A stretch of DNA of 64,000 nt from Cyanodermella asteris (lineage: Eukaryota; Ascomycota; Lecanoromycetes; Ostropales; Stictidaceae). Below, in pieces: positions 21,740-32,689 of this stretch. How positions within the stretch are numbered: the stretch's first letter is position 1; each line of letters starts with the position of its first letter. The stretch lies in assembly GCA_900618795.1 (NCBI GenBank), contig UYJD01000020.1:271827-335826 (forward strand). The letters run 5' to 3'. Below the pieces are notes generated by a model. The model saw only the letters and a program-made list of their open reading frames with translations. It did not search any database and was not told the DNA's origin. The translations under genes were made by a program, and so were the position numbers.

Positions 21740-22846
21740 GCCACCACTGGTCGCACCAGAATGCAATTGCTCGGCTAATAGAAATCAGCAGAGAGCCGAA
21801 GACTAAGGCATGACCGTCTATCGGAGCATCAAGATCACCGCACAAGTTTCGGCGTTCATAAAATTGATCGACCACAAAGGAGCAGTTTCGAGACGCCAAA
21901 ATCGAAAGAGGTGAACTTTGCCGACAGCATCTTTTGCATCCCGTTGATCATATCAGACCACAAAGCGTCAGCTCAGCCGACAGATTCCAAGCTGACATCA
22001 TATGTGGAACATCATCGGATAGGCCTGCTGTTCGAATCAGTCACAATAGGACAGGTTCGTAAGAGCTGGCGTCTGGTTTGTTGACGACGTTACCACACTG
22101 ATCCGTCCCTGTCATGATCCTAGCATCCTTTTACAAGATAAGTGACATTTGCTCGATCGAGTCGCGGTGGAGGCGGAGGAGGAGTCAATGGCCAATGGCC
22201 AATGACAAGTAACGACCAACCTCAGGGAATGTGCCCAAAAATACTCGTGTCATTCCGTCAGACCTTTCAGGCAATAATTGCCAGAGATGAACAAATCAAT
22301 AAACCTTCCACAGAAGCTGAAGAATGATCTACGGTGGAGACGATGAATCGGGGAGGATACTTTAAGACTGAAGGCGACTGTCACACATCCTCAGCCAACA
22401 GTAATGTGACCGGGATGTCTTGGACTGGAACAACAGCACCACTTTTGCGACCCAGATTGTCATATGCCACAAAAAGTATGTCTCTCCTCGGCGCTGATCG
22501 CACCTAGTGCCTGCAAAGACTGCGATGTTGGAAAAGTTGTTACGTGATGATATCCAAACTTATTGCCTCGTAAGCGTCTAACACGGCCCCGCAGAAAGCT
22601 TATTTTTTGCATCATACTTCTATCAATTGACGGACCGTATGCTATCGTGTACCTTGATGGATTCCGGAGTCAGTCCAATCACGGTATCGGAATCTGCATA
22701 CGCAATGTCCATCGCAGATCACACCGTCACGCCATCGACCTGCTTGCTTTGGTGGACAGTTCAGTGCTGACAAGGTGGCATGGTCGACGTTAGTCCCAGG
22801 ATCAGGCCTTTTGTTAACCCCGAGGATTCGGCTCGGATTACCTTTA
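21740..22846. other. Intergenic region without recognised genes
   Basis: Lies between the AT-rich element and the first MITE-like copy. There is a purine-rich patch near 22165-22200 with a short direct repeat. No coding stretch matches a known family. Confidence 0.5.
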
Positions 22847-23022
22847 CAGTGTCGCAAGCATGTCTTTTGCACACCCCCTTCAGCACCTTGGCGTTGCTTG
22901 TTTTGTTTTAGCTCCCGCACGTTGATCGGCCTCTAACGATTGGTGACCTCTCTTCTCTATTAGGTAAAGTGCCAACGCGTCAAACTTGGTGCACGGGATC
23001 GCGTAGTGGAGGTGTGCGACAG
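22847..23022 (+). mobile_element. MITE-like element, copy 1
   Basis: Starts with CAGTGTCGCAAGCATGTCTT followed by TTGCACACC. It shares its whole interior with the copies at 30506 and 31297 (block containing CTCCCGCACGTTGATCGGCC, then a CTCTATTAGGTAAAG block). The right terminal repeat is degraded: it stops after GGAGGTGTGC. There is no coding capacity, so it is non-autonomous. Confidence 0.8.
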
Positions 23023-23518
23023 TGTGCTTTGCTGCTGAAAACAATGACAATCCAACGCCGTCCGTATACTTAAACACACGGTGAATAAAATACCGTCGTG
23101 TTACACGCATAAAATTTCTTACCAACTTTTCAAACAATACGTTACCGGTCATTTGTCGAAGGTTTCGTCGCTCGATATTGCAAGGTCTGCACTCCATGAG
23201 CGACTAATTGTCAACGACCCAACACCGCCGCGATCAGCAGTGGAGAACATGCAACGCCGGTTGGTGCATGACGGCACTGATTCCTTGCCATCATGCTTCA
23301 TGGCGATGCAGAGGATCGTGACTTGCGGCATTTAGAGCAGAATGCTCAGACTTGGCCTTCCACCCTTTCGTTCTTCACGCTTTCTGGTAGCAGCCCCGCT
23401 TGGCACCCCTCAGCCCATCCTCGCCATTTCATCTGGACTCGAACCAGTTTCTGCTTACCTCTTTCTTCACCAGACACACACAATCTGACCACATCTTCAC
23501 ATCCATTTACAAACAGCC

Positions 23519-24628
23519 ATGGACACGAAAGAAGGAAGCTCTCGAGATTTTGAGAGACGCGACTCCGAGTCCTTTGGTGATGAGAATGATGGACTCATTT
23601 CCGGATCTCGAGGCTTTGCTCGACAACGCAAGGGCACCCTGATTGCAAAGCTCATTCCAATCCTTTTTCTCATCTCGATCGGTCTGAACATCTTCCAACT
23701 CGTGTATGTTGCGGTTCGTGAGCCAGAATACAAGTCACTTTACGGTATGCTTTGAAAATTCAAGGTGAAGGCCGAGGCTCATTGTTGCAGTGAAAATGCC
23801 TGAACGCGAGAAAGACATCGCTTTCTGGTATGGCACAGAGTACAGTGAGGGCCATGAAGATGACAAGGAGGCTCTCTGGAACGCTATCGACATCAGTGAG
23901 GGCTTTGTTGCCATCAGTCACGAGGAGTCAGACGCCCTTGGTCTGCCACGATCGGAGACGTTCCCATGGGATGCTAACAAAGGCATCTACGTCGCACATG
24001 GGTACCATGCTCTGCACTGTGTGGTATGTATAGGAGAGCGACTCATATGAAGCAAAGACGCTGACACTTCAAAGACGCTTCTGCATGCCTACACGCACGA
24101 TGCTCACCTGGGAAAGCAGCCCATCGTTTCGTATCATCACATCGAACATTGTCTTGATCTCCTCAGACAGGATGTCATGTGTTACGCGGTAAGTTCTCAG
24201 ATCAGCTGGGGATCCGAGTATGATCTGACGCAAAACAGGATGATGTGCCAGACTATACGCCCGGCCACGGATCGCAATACAAGACCGGAGACAACCAGCA
24301 CAAGAAGTGCCGCGACTGGAGCAAGCTCCAATCTTGGGTCCGTGAGAGGAGTGCTTGCTACAAGACCATCAACATCACCCGTGCTGGTGAAGACCATGGG
24401 GTCGAGCACCAGCTTGACCGGTACACTTACTGTCCTGAGGGCAGCCCCTACCAGTCCGTCATCGACGCCTGGAAGAACATGAACCGCAAAAACCCCGGAA
24501 ACCTCGACCCAGAAGCGATTGCTGTTTCGTCTGATGCCGAGCTGAAGGCCATCCAGGACTTTGTAGACAAACACAACGCGGATGTCATTAACGGTAATGG
24601 TATTCAGCCAGAGCAGCCTCTGTGGTGA
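23519..24628 (+). CDS. DUF3328 / UstYa-family membrane oxidase-like protein (copy 1, intact)
   Basis: Exons 23519-23744, 23791-24023, 24075-24188 and 24239-24628 join to 320 residues. A short cytosolic tail is followed by one membrane helix at about residues 43-65. The two diagnostic HxxHC motifs are present: HALHC ending at residue 152 and HIEHC ending at 179. The C-terminal family block KKCRDWSKLQSWV follows near 215. UstYa-family proteins act on ribosomal and nonribosomal fungal peptides in oxidation, cyclisation or chlorination steps; the His/Cys motifs are thought to bind a metal. This is the only copy in the window with both motifs, all exons and no disruption, so it is the best candidate for an active tailoring enzyme. 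The reaction catalysed cannot be read from sequence. Confidence 0.9.
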
Positions 24629-24942
24629 GGACAGTGGATCGATGCGAGAACTTACACACGGTCTGGGAGGAATGAGATTGATGATTAATGGCAAACTTTT
24701 CCCTGTTGAGATAAAACATAAGCATCAGTGACACCCCGATCATGGCCGTGCGCTCGGATTGCGGTGGGTCGGCTAGGAAGGCGCTAAGAGGAGAAATCGC
24801 GGTGTTGCGGGGGGGTCTATATAAAAATTGATAATCGAACTCCACCCGCCCGCAAGGGTGGGTATATTTTAGACCGCAACAGCGGAGAGCATCCGAGGGT
24901 TGGCCGCGAACTCTGGAGCATTGTACGAATCAAATTTCACTT
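24629..24942. other. Short convergent intergenic stretch
   Basis: 3' ends of the DUF3328 gene and the MFS gene face each other here. Nothing else was seen apart from short G runs near 24810. Confidence 0.6.
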
Positions 24943-26601
24943 TCATTTGAACAGCCCCATCGACAGCCAGACCGCCCCAAGAGCAGTTAGATTGGCCCAA
25001 CACAGGACCCAACCAACCTCATTCTCCGTATGCAAGCCATGCAAAATTTTGAAAATGCCTGCAGATTGGACTGCGGCGATGACCTGAGGACCCGCGATTG
25101 CAACATTGTGCAACCCAAATACGGCCCCGCCACGGAGAGTATTCCTTCCAGTAACGCCGCTATCATCATGCTCTTCATGTCGGTAGCCGTCTTCGGCTGA
25201 GGCGTCTGGCTGGCTGTTCTCATGTGCGATGAGAGCGAATGGCACCCACTGAGACACGGCCCAGCTGAAACCGAGGCAAGCCACAAGGGTGGTTCCTTGA
25301 GCCAGTGATCTCACAAAGACGGTGAGAAAGAGGATGGTCGCCTGTAGGCTATGGGACATCAACCATAGACGCTGTAAGGTCATACATCGCAAATAGCGTG
25401 TTACGAGGGGCAGTGCGAATGTGAAGACCAGAGACACCAAGGCGAACAGGAACGAGGCAAAGGATCCTGCCTGTGCTGATTGAGCTGCAAGCTTCTCTGT
25501 GCTTTGTTGCTGAGCGTATCGATGTCCGTTGGAACTGCTTCTGACAGAGCTTTCTTTGAATTCCACGTAAGCCAGATGGCCGACCCAAACCGTATGATAG
25601 TAGAGAAACGGAAACCAAGCAAGCCATGCAAAGAACTGAATTCTGAAGACTTTCCAAGTCGTTCGAGGTAGTCCTTTGAACGCTTTTCGCAGTTCTGCAA
25701 ATATGGAAAGCACAGAAGCTGGGCAGTGCTTCGTTCCATGTCGAGAAGCTGGCCTATCCTCACTCGCCGCAAGACTGATTGGTATAGTGACCGCAATCAC
25801 AACCACTTCGAAGATGGTCAGTATCTTGAATTGGTCCTTGCCGAGAAAGTGCAGTCGTGAGGGCAAATCTATGCTTCCAAGCCAGAACGTGAACACCGCA
25901 CCGAGGCAATTCCAGCGACTGATCCAGGCACTTGCATCGTTCTGTTGATGCGTTGGAACAGAGTCAAAGACGAGAGCTCTGATGCCAACTTGAAGCGGTT
26001 GAACCGCAACATTGAGAGCGTACATCCAAGCAATTGCCAGTGTGATTACGACCGACCCGCCGGATCCGCCGGGCTTGAACATGTCCTTCACCTTATCGTG
26101 GCGGTTTCCCAAAGCCAAAGCCAAGAACTCACATCCTTCTCTGACGTTCGCCAGACACAAGAGGCAGACGACGACCCCAAATGCCCCGCTCAAGATGAAT
26201 GGCTTGCGTTTTCCCTGTTCCTCGAAAATTGATCCTGGCCGAGGAACGTAGATGTCGCTCCAGATGCCCACGATGGGTTGTATGAAGACTCCACCGAGAG
26301 GGCCGGCCATCCAGACGAGCGATGTCAGCGCTGGCGGAAACCCCAAGGATTGCAGGTACGGCGTGCCATGGGCCATCAAGATAGACCAAAACATTTGGAC
26401 GCCCAGTATGGAGCAGGTGAGCGCTGTAAGTCTACACCATGCGACAGGTCTTTGTTGGCAGCATATTCTCTGGTCGACTTCGAAGACTGAGATGGGCAAC
26501 TGCGGCGATGGCAATGCGAGCAGTGTTTCTGACGAGCACCTACCCGACTCTCCGCGGATCGGCGAAAGACTTCCGGAAGATGTGGGTGCTGGGTTCGACA
26601 T
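24943..26601 (-). CDS. MFS transporter of the sucrose/alpha-glucoside (Sut-like) type
   Basis: Intronless, 552 residues, with about twelve hydrophobic segments. The first part carries FWSILMAHGTPYLQSLGF and LVWMAGPLGGVFIQPIVGIWSD, the signature region of the fungal and plant sucrose transporter branch. A longer hydrophilic loop separates the halves (around residues 290-370) and includes TTWKVFRIQFFAWLAWFPF. The family usually imports disaccharides with protons. It sits among the tailoring genes, so it may serve the cluster in transport or nutrient uptake, or may simply be a passenger. The family call is strong; the substrate is unknown. Confidence 0.88.
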   Translation of the reverse strand: MSNPAPTSSGSLSPIRGESGRCSSETLLALPSPQLPISVFEVDQRICCQQRPVAWCRLTALTCSILGVQMFWSILMAHGTPYLQSLGFPPALTSLVWMAGPLGGVFIQPIVGIWSDIYVPRPGSIFEEQGKRKPFILSGAFGVVVCLLCLANVREGCEFLALALGNRHDKVKDMFKPGGSGGSVVITLAIAWMYALNVAVQPLQVGIRALVFDSVPTHQQNDASAWISRWNCLGAVFTFWLGSIDLPSRLHFLGKDQFKILTIFEVVVIAVTIPISLAASEDRPASRHGTKHCPASVLSIFAELRKAFKGLPRTTWKVFRIQFFAWLAWFPFLYYHTVWVGHLAYVEFKESSVRSSSNGHRYAQQQSTEKLAAQSAQAGSFASFLFALVSLVFTFALPLVTRYLRCMTLQRLWLMSHSLQATILFLTVFVRSLAQGTTLVACLGFSWAVSQWVPFALIAHENSQPDASAEDGYRHEEHDDSGVTGRNTLRGGAVFGLHNVAIAGPQVIAAVQSAGIFKILHGLHTENEVGWVLCWANLTALGAVWLSMGLFK

Positions 26602-27087
26602 CCCTAGCCATAGATCGATTGGGGGAGACTCTAGTGCCTGTGGTGTTAATGTAGGTGCAAGGCTTCAGCAGGAAGATTGGCCCTGGTACATGGCATGACA
26701 ACAAGCGCGTCCAACACAAACTTCGGAGCGGTCGCAGCACAGCATTACCTCACTATGCATACGGATTCATAGATCGTGCCTGCGAAACAGACGGCGATTG
26801 TACAGCTGTAGCATTGCTGACATCGCTGTAGCGCATCAATCTGAGAGTGCATGCGACTATTTGCAGGATATGGGTGTATGGTCAAGCTTGAAAGAGGCAA
26901 GACATCAGAAATAGCCCTTCTCGGCTAGCTCTGACTCTATACTGCACAAACGCTAGCAGCGCATCCCGGCAAGACTGTCATTTGAGCGAAGCCCAACATC
27001 TCATTCGTCTCAAGTACTATTAGTAACAATCTCGCTTCCTGCCCATGCCTTTGTGTCCGGGAGCGCATCTCTTTCGTGCCAATGTAC
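26602..27087. other. Intergenic region, no gene seen
   Basis: Upstream of the MFS gene and downstream of DUF3328 copy 2, both on the minus strand. It probably contains the MFS promoter. No family resemblance in the short open frames. Confidence 0.5.
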
Positions 27088-28459
27088 TCAGAATGGCGGC
27101 GTGTCCCAGCTTCCATTCACGTGGATGTGATGGCCCTGTTCCGGGCCCCAATTTTGTGCAGCATGCGAGACGGTCCACTCCTGCAACTTTGAGAAGTTTC
27201 TGCATACATGATGACCGCTGAAGTCATTCTGCCATCCAGCTGGGTTGCGTTCTTTGACGACCAAAGCGGGCGTCATGTCGCCATGGCAGATGAGGTTCAG
27301 GCGGATTGACTCAATGCAGTGATTTATGCGCGAGCGCAGCACCCTCGGAGGGAATCGCATTTCGCCAGGAACCTCCTCCGGAAAGTATGCACCTTCAATG
27401 AACCATGTGTACTGTCTGAGCAGGTTCTGTCCGATGTGAGTATTGGGGGGGCACTGAGGACTTGGGTGCACTTACGAGGCAGCCTAGCTGTCGGTGCATC
27501 TCGGACCAGGCCAAGTATCCATCGCCTTGTTCGGACGGTGCCTTCTGGTACCTCTCGAGGTCGGTGCGGTTGAGAAGCGGCATCGCCTTAGCCGGGACTA
27601 CCCAGGCCTCGTCTGCCCATAATGTCAGTACTGCTGCAGTGCAGCACAGCACCATCACTCACGATAGAATAGATCCGTCCAGGCTTTCTCTCGCTCCTTG
27701 GTGGGAGGTCCACGAAACGGATTGTCTCCGTCGTACTGGTAATCGAGATCGAGGTCAACATACTCGATGGCTTCCAGTGCAGGTGCTGAAACCTGGTCAA
27801 CACCTTCAGTCGTTCTTTGACATCAAGGTTTGCAATGGTGATTTGGGACTCACTATAGGCCGAAACACGTTTGACGACATCATCGGTCGTAATTTTGGCA
27901 GGAATCACAGATGGCGCGCTCGAAGGGGCTACCATGACGGTTGCAGAGGGGCAGGCTTGTTCATGCTGAACGTACGCATGCTCCTCTTTGCCCTCGCCTT
28001 GCTCATGCGTCCGAAAGTATGCTTCAGCTTGCGCAGACTTGTACCGGGATCCTGATTTCCAGTGAGATGTGGCAATCGAGAACACTCGATCTACTGACCT
28101 GGCGACGGGTTATCGACCTCGTGGTGACCATGTGTCTCTGTTGAACAACTGTGTGCTTTCAGATATGTGGTTGCGGAGATCGCCAGATTCGCGGCGAGCA
28201 GAACAACAATCGCGAAAAGGACATAGGTTAGGTGTGCCTTGTCTCGCAACGTCGACCTTTGCCAGAATCCACCGTCCCGAGAACCACACTCTGTACAGTG
28301 TCCTTTCCGTGCGTATGTGCCTCCTTCTGAATCCGCATCAGCCTGGGAGACAGGATCATATTTCGACATTTCGATGGAGTCACGATATGGATTGATGGAC
28401 AGGCGTTTCGCGGAGGAGTCCATCGGCAGACTTGGAGCGACATTCAAAGGCCCAAACAA
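27088..28459 (-). CDS. DUF3328 / UstYa-family protein (copy 2) with altered first motif
   Basis: Five exons read from the minus strand: 28459-28099, 28051-27854, 27785-27663, 27612-27476 and 27426-27088, giving 385 residues. All junctions are GT..AG and keep frame. A Cys/Arg-rich N-terminal tail (about 75 residues) precedes a single membrane helix around LTYVLFAIVVLLAANLAIS. The first family motif, normally HxxHC, reads HRQLGC followed by LNLLRQY, so the second His is missing or displaced. The second motif is kept in shortened form (INHCIESIRLNLIC). The C-terminal block CRNFSKLQEWTVSH matches the family. It is longer than copies 1 and 4. It may have a different cofactor use or have lost activity. 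Start choice among several nearby ATGs is uncertain. Confidence 0.8.
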
Positions 28460-29760
28460 AACAAAGGCCGCTCAGAGTTCAAGACGTTGCCATTTCCCAG
28501 GAACCTGGCGAGAAGCCTACTCCCATCGTCGATCATGATGGCACCAGACCGGAAGCTGCTCTTTTGTCCCATCCGAGATCGCGAATTACGTGTGCACTTT
28601 GACTGATCACTTGACCGACTTTCGAAGCTGCTGTCACGCCATCAGTATCTCGTGTTGTGTCAAGTCTGGATTCGCTGCATGATTTCGACCTTTGACTTAC
28701 ATACAAGAAAACAAAACATACTGTAAATTTCAATACAGTATTACCTAACGGTCTACAGTAACTTGGCACAAGCTGAAACTTTACATTCCGATATGCAGCT
28801 GCAAAGCCAGCGATGAGCAGCGAGATCGAATGCGGAACAAGTCTTGAGTGCTTTACGATGACGATGGATAAATCTCAGATCCTTGACTAGCTTAGGTTCA
28901 ATCTTACGCCGGATTTGTGGTAGGCGAGAGGCATTTGCCATCTCGAACTGCCGTTGTGCGACTGCCGTTGTGCGACTGCCCTCGAGCGACACTACACTGG
29001 CTGAACCCCGGACTCAGCTCCCGACTGATTGACGCCTGTTGGATACATGCAACGTCGTCACACGTTGGACGCCCAAGTCGTTAGGTGGAAATACCGCGGG
29101 CATAGCTCGATGCACTGCTTGACAGAATAGCTGGTAGGATGGGTGTCCAGTGTTCACCGCTTGCTGCTTGAATGATAGGTGCGCAAACTAGCACGTCAAT
29201 CGAACCAGAGACGGGTGACGGCTCCCGGACGCGACTTCACGTCTCCCTCATAATTTCCGCGAGGCAGAGCACTTCTGTTACCCAATCGGTTCACAGCCCC
29301 TCTCGTCGTTCGACCCATGCAATCTTGGTCTGCGCACGGCAGACACATCCCAATTCTCGAGCCCGTGCAACCTGTCCGACCGTATATGTGGTCGGTATGG
29401 AGGCGTCACACAATATTGCCTGCCAGTGGAGCCGGACCGCGAACAACCGAACAACATGTCTAGGTCAACTCCGTTCCTGGCGGAAGCAGACCGATGTGAA
29501 AGCCCACAGGACCACGTGAAGCAGCAGACGAAGTCCACAGACAGACAGTCAACCTGCGGTGGTTAGCATCAGAAAGGTGCTACTTTTGTGCGCTGTTGAT
29601 GTTACATCTATCGCAGGAAATTTTTTGTAATGGGCCATGCTGAGGAGACTTGATCTATACGAGAGCTTTCCGCCTATTCTAGGTGCGTGCCCTTCATATC
29701 GTTGTGCGAAGTCGTGCTGACCATTTCCGACCAGCCGGTCTTGAACTTGATGTCGACACC
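28460..29760. other. Gene-poor region inside the DUF3328 zone
   Basis: About 1.3 kb with no recognised gene on either strand. A small direct repeat (TGCCGTTGTGCGAC twice) is at about 28952-28980. It probably holds the promoter of DUF3328 copy 2 at its left end. Confidence 0.5.
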
Positions 29761-30132
29761 AACATTTTGGGCCGTCGAAGTGGTCGAAGGTGCTGGAATA
29801 TCATGCCTTGCAACGCCTTCCACAACTTACATTGCTTGGTAAAATAATATGCCCGTACAAAACAGCTTTCTTGGCGAGGGTACATGTTCCAGCAACGCAT
29901 ATACGAGAATGTTCGTGGGCCCCAGGGAGGAATTCAAAGCAGCATGAGTTTCATACACCCCATTCACTGCCTCGACACGCTCCGATCCGATATCATTTTT
30001 GTAGCAGATGATACTCCTACTTCGTTCGAGCAGGCCGACGTGGAGCAAGCCGAGAAGCCTCCCCCTCGAAAATGTCGCGACTGGAACAAAATGCTCGACT
30101 TTGCAACGCAGAAGTCGGCATGTTTTAAATGA
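29761..30132 (+). pseudogene. 5'-truncated DUF3328 / UstYa-family copy 3
   Basis: Only the C-terminal half is present. FHNLHCL, an intact HxxHC motif, ends at 29838 at a GT donor. A 54 bp intron (29839-29892) leads into a second exon with HPIHCLDTLRSDI, VADDTP and CRDWNKMLDFATQKSACF, then a stop at 30132. The N-terminal tail, membrane helix and middle part are not found in the preceding kilobase, and the sequence just upstream of the first motif is unlike the family. It is therefore read as a truncated gene copy, although a missed distant first exon cannot be ruled out. Confidence 0.7.
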
Positions 30133-30505
30133 CTTCCACCAAGTGATCCTCGATGGAATACGCGAGATGCATCTGTTTTCTGTTCTGACTGATCATCATA
30201 TTGGGACCAGGTTAACGAGTACAAACTGATGCAGACGGAAGAATGGGCAGATCCAGTAGAGTAGCCTGTTAATGAAAGTGGGACACGATGCCCCAGATTC
30301 CCAGATTGAATGGGTACTTGCAAGCTACTCGCGGTCGGACGAGACACAGCATGTCCGGCCCTGCTAGGTATCCATGTTGAGCGATAGGCGACTTGGTTGT
30401 TGTTGTGACGGTGTCTCGGAAAATTGAGGTCTGCCGGAGGACATCCAGAGCCCCGCGAGGACAGCAATATCACGTGATAGGGCCCGTGTCCTTTCTTCAC
30501 CCCTG

Positions 30506-30703
30506 CAGTGTCGCAGGGATGTTTTTTGCACACCTCCACTACTGCACGCGATCCCGTGTACCAAGTTTGATGCGTTGGCGCTTTACCTAATAGAGAAGAG
30601 AGGTCACCAATCGTTCGAGGCCGATCAACGTGCGGGAGCTAAAACAAAACAAGCAACGCCAAGGTGCTGAAGGGGGTGTGCAAAAGATATGCTTACGACA
30701 CTG
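30506..30703 (-). mobile_element. MITE-like element, copy 2 (most complete)
   Basis: 198 bp bounded by imperfect terminal inverted repeats of about 30 bp: the left end CAGTGTCGCAGGGATGTTTT mirrors the right end, which closes GCTTACGACACTG. It is oriented opposite to copies 1 and 3 and shares their interior. The right flank starts TA, and copy 1 is preceded by TA, so insertion at TA is possible but unproved. Confidence 0.85.
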
Positions 30704-31296
30704 TAGACGTGGTCTGCAGCAAATCAATCTGGACTCAGTGGACGGTAGTAATAAAATAATCCTCAACAACACGCGGCTACTAACATTCGAATATTCTCAG
30801 CGTCGGGATCGCTGAAAAGGCCGAATGCCGAGAACGGAGTTGAGAATCAGAGGGAAACGCCAATGCAAGTTCTATGGCATGGGGTGTTGGATTCAGAGGA
30901 AGAGACGCTGGGCATCCCGCACACCACTGAGCACTGAGTTGGTCGCTCCGCCTGAACCCGCCCCCGCCGCCAACCACCACTGATCCAAAAGCTAAGTATG
31001 CAGGCCAACATGACGCGAGGACAATCGTTATTATCGTGCTGTCAGTAATGAAAGCGGAAAGCGGTTCTCGACCATGGTTGGTCGATGCGGCACAACGGTA
31101 ACGGAGAGAAGCGGACCGCTTGAGGCCCGCGGTCCAGATGGCTTGATAAGCTCCCGTGAAAATGGTCTCGGCAAGTCTTTGCGAGAAGCTGTCCAATGGC
31201 GCGGCATCGTGGGACGGAAAGCCGCCAGGCTGGCATGACAGACCATGGAAGAGCCGGGAGCGGCGAACGCCACCGAAATCCAAGCTTTTTACGGAG
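30704..31296. other. Intergenic stretch between two MITE-like copies
   Basis: No gene recognised. Open frames here extend out of the repeats themselves and are not credible proteins. Confidence 0.5.
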
Positions 31297-31473
31297 AGTG
31301 TCGCAAGCATGTCTTTTACACACCCCTTCAGCACCTTGGCGTTGCTTGTTTTGCTTTAGCTCCCGCACGTTGATCGGCCTCGAACGATTGGTGACCTCTC
31401 TTCTCTATTAGGTAAAGCGCCAACGCGTCAAACTTGGTATACGGGAAGCGTGATGGAGGTGTGCAAACGACAC
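31297..31473 (+). mobile_element. MITE-like element, copy 3 (right terminal repeat shortened)
   Basis: 177 bp, starting AGTGTCGCAAGCATGTCTTT and sharing the full interior with the other copies. The right end reads GGTGTGCAAA then directly CGACAC, so about 20 bp of the terminal repeat seen in copy 2 are missing. Same orientation as copy 1. Confidence 0.8.
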
Positions 31474-31888
31474 CTGCGGGATCCACCTGTCAGTCATTGC
31501 AGATCATTTTGCAAGCCGGCTTTCGCACGGACCTCGTTCCATGTCCGCTTCCCAATTGAGCAAGTCTAACCATTGCAAATTACATACATTTGATTTCAGC
31601 TACGAGAAAGCCTCCTGTCAGGATTCGATCCAGTGGGTACCAAAGCTGCAAGCTAACGTGGCAAATTCATGCCGCATGCTTTCTGAACTGGCGAGACAGA
31701 ATCGACCCCGCACGATGGTGTCACCGCTTGTTGAGGTCAAAATTGTACATAGCGGACTGTTACGACAAAGAAACCTCGTGGATACTTTCAAAACAGCCTC
31801 ATCCGATTTTGATACCTCTCTATCCCCGCAGCAATGATTTGGGTGGTAAGACAGGCTATTCACATGTTGGGATCCATTCTCGTCATCC
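31474..31888. other. Intergenic region downstream of DUF3328 copy 4
   Basis: No recognised feature. Plus-strand open frames of about 100-130 codons overlap the last exon of the minus-strand gene and look like chance. Confidence 0.5.
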
Positions 31889-32689
31889 TCAAAGGATCAC
31901 CAAACCATCTCCATCACCGCACCAATCGAAATGCCGATTCAAGTCGTCTCCGCCTTTGAACTCGTCAAAGCAAGCTGATTTCTGCGTCGCGTAGTCGCGG
32001 AGCATGCCCCAATCCTTGCACTTGTGGACTTGACCATGGCCCACTTTGGTACCGCCCGTAACATACAGAGGGGTCGAATCTGCATTGCACATGGCCGCCT
32101 GTAAAAGGAAATATCTCTCAGCACCAACGTTCCCAACGCCCAGTGTTTGGATTCGAGGGGAAAAAAACCTGAAAGAGGGAGGGGAAAAAAGCCGACAAGA
32201 TCGATCTGCACATACCTGGAGCAAATAGTCGAAGCAGTGAGCGACGTGAGCCGTCACGACCGGGTCATCGGCAGAAGGAGGTGAGCCCGCAAAAGTGTCG
32301 TTTAGATACTTTCGCAAGACGCCCAAGCAATGCACTTCGTGATAGCCCTCGAGGAGCCACACGCCCTTGGTATGATCTCTCGGGTGCGTCATGGTGTCCG
32401 GCCAGTTCTGCTCTTTCGCCCATGTCTTGTCGGCCTGGATCATTCCGTGGGTCCACAGGATCCCGTTCCACATGTCGTCCTGCTCGGTCTTGTTGGTACT
32501 GCTGTAATCCGTGTTCCACCAGAACTGTCTGTACCGTTCGCGGATCTCGGGAACACGAGCCTCGTTGCTGCCGGCCTCGTCGGTGGTTGCCACGTCGGTC
32601 GAGTGGTACTTGTACCAGGTGAGGAGGCCGGTTTGGACGGTATTGGAAAGCAGGAGGCCGATGATGAGTGCGCAGGCCCAGCACGGCAT
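31889..32689 (-). CDS. DUF3328 / UstYa-family protein (copy 4), N-terminal tail cut off by a stop codon
   Basis: Exons 32689-32216 and 32098-31889 give 227 residues. The 117 bp intron is open in frame but has clear ends (GTATGT..TTTACAG) and contains A/G runs. A membrane helix lies at about residues 4-24. Both HxxHC motifs are present, HEVHC and HVAHC, followed by MCNADSTP and the block HKCKDWGMLRDYATQKSACF. Upstream of the helix, an in-frame cytosolic tail starting at ATG 32797 and typical of the family (acidic and basic, ending MWEYGRN) is separated by a TAG at 32702-32704. The protein may start at 32689, just before the helix, or the gene may be a recent pseudogene. An intron that removes the tail is less likely. 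Confidence 0.78.
   Translation of the reverse strand: MPCWACALIIGLLLSNTVQTGLLTWYKYHSTDVATTDEAGSNEARVPEIRERYRQFWWNTDYSSTNKTEQDDMWNGILWTHGMIQADKTWAKEQNWPDTMTHPRDHTKGVWLLEGYHEVHCLGVLRKYLNDTFAGSPPSADDPVVTAHVAHCFDYLLQVCADRSCRLFSPPSFRFFSPRIQTLGVGNVGAERYFLLQAAMCNADSTPLYVTGGTKVGHGQVHKCKDWGMLRDYATQKSACFDEFKGGDDLNRHFDWCGDGDGLVIL

Noticed and set aside
28952-28980. Short tandem repeat as a CRISPR-like or regulatory array
   Set aside because: Only two 14 bp units without spacers, and the genome is eukaryotic.
22642-31368. Shared peptide starting MRELKQNKQRQGAEG in three open frames as a protein family
   Set aside because: It is simply the translation of the MITE interior in each copy; the frames diverge right outside the element.
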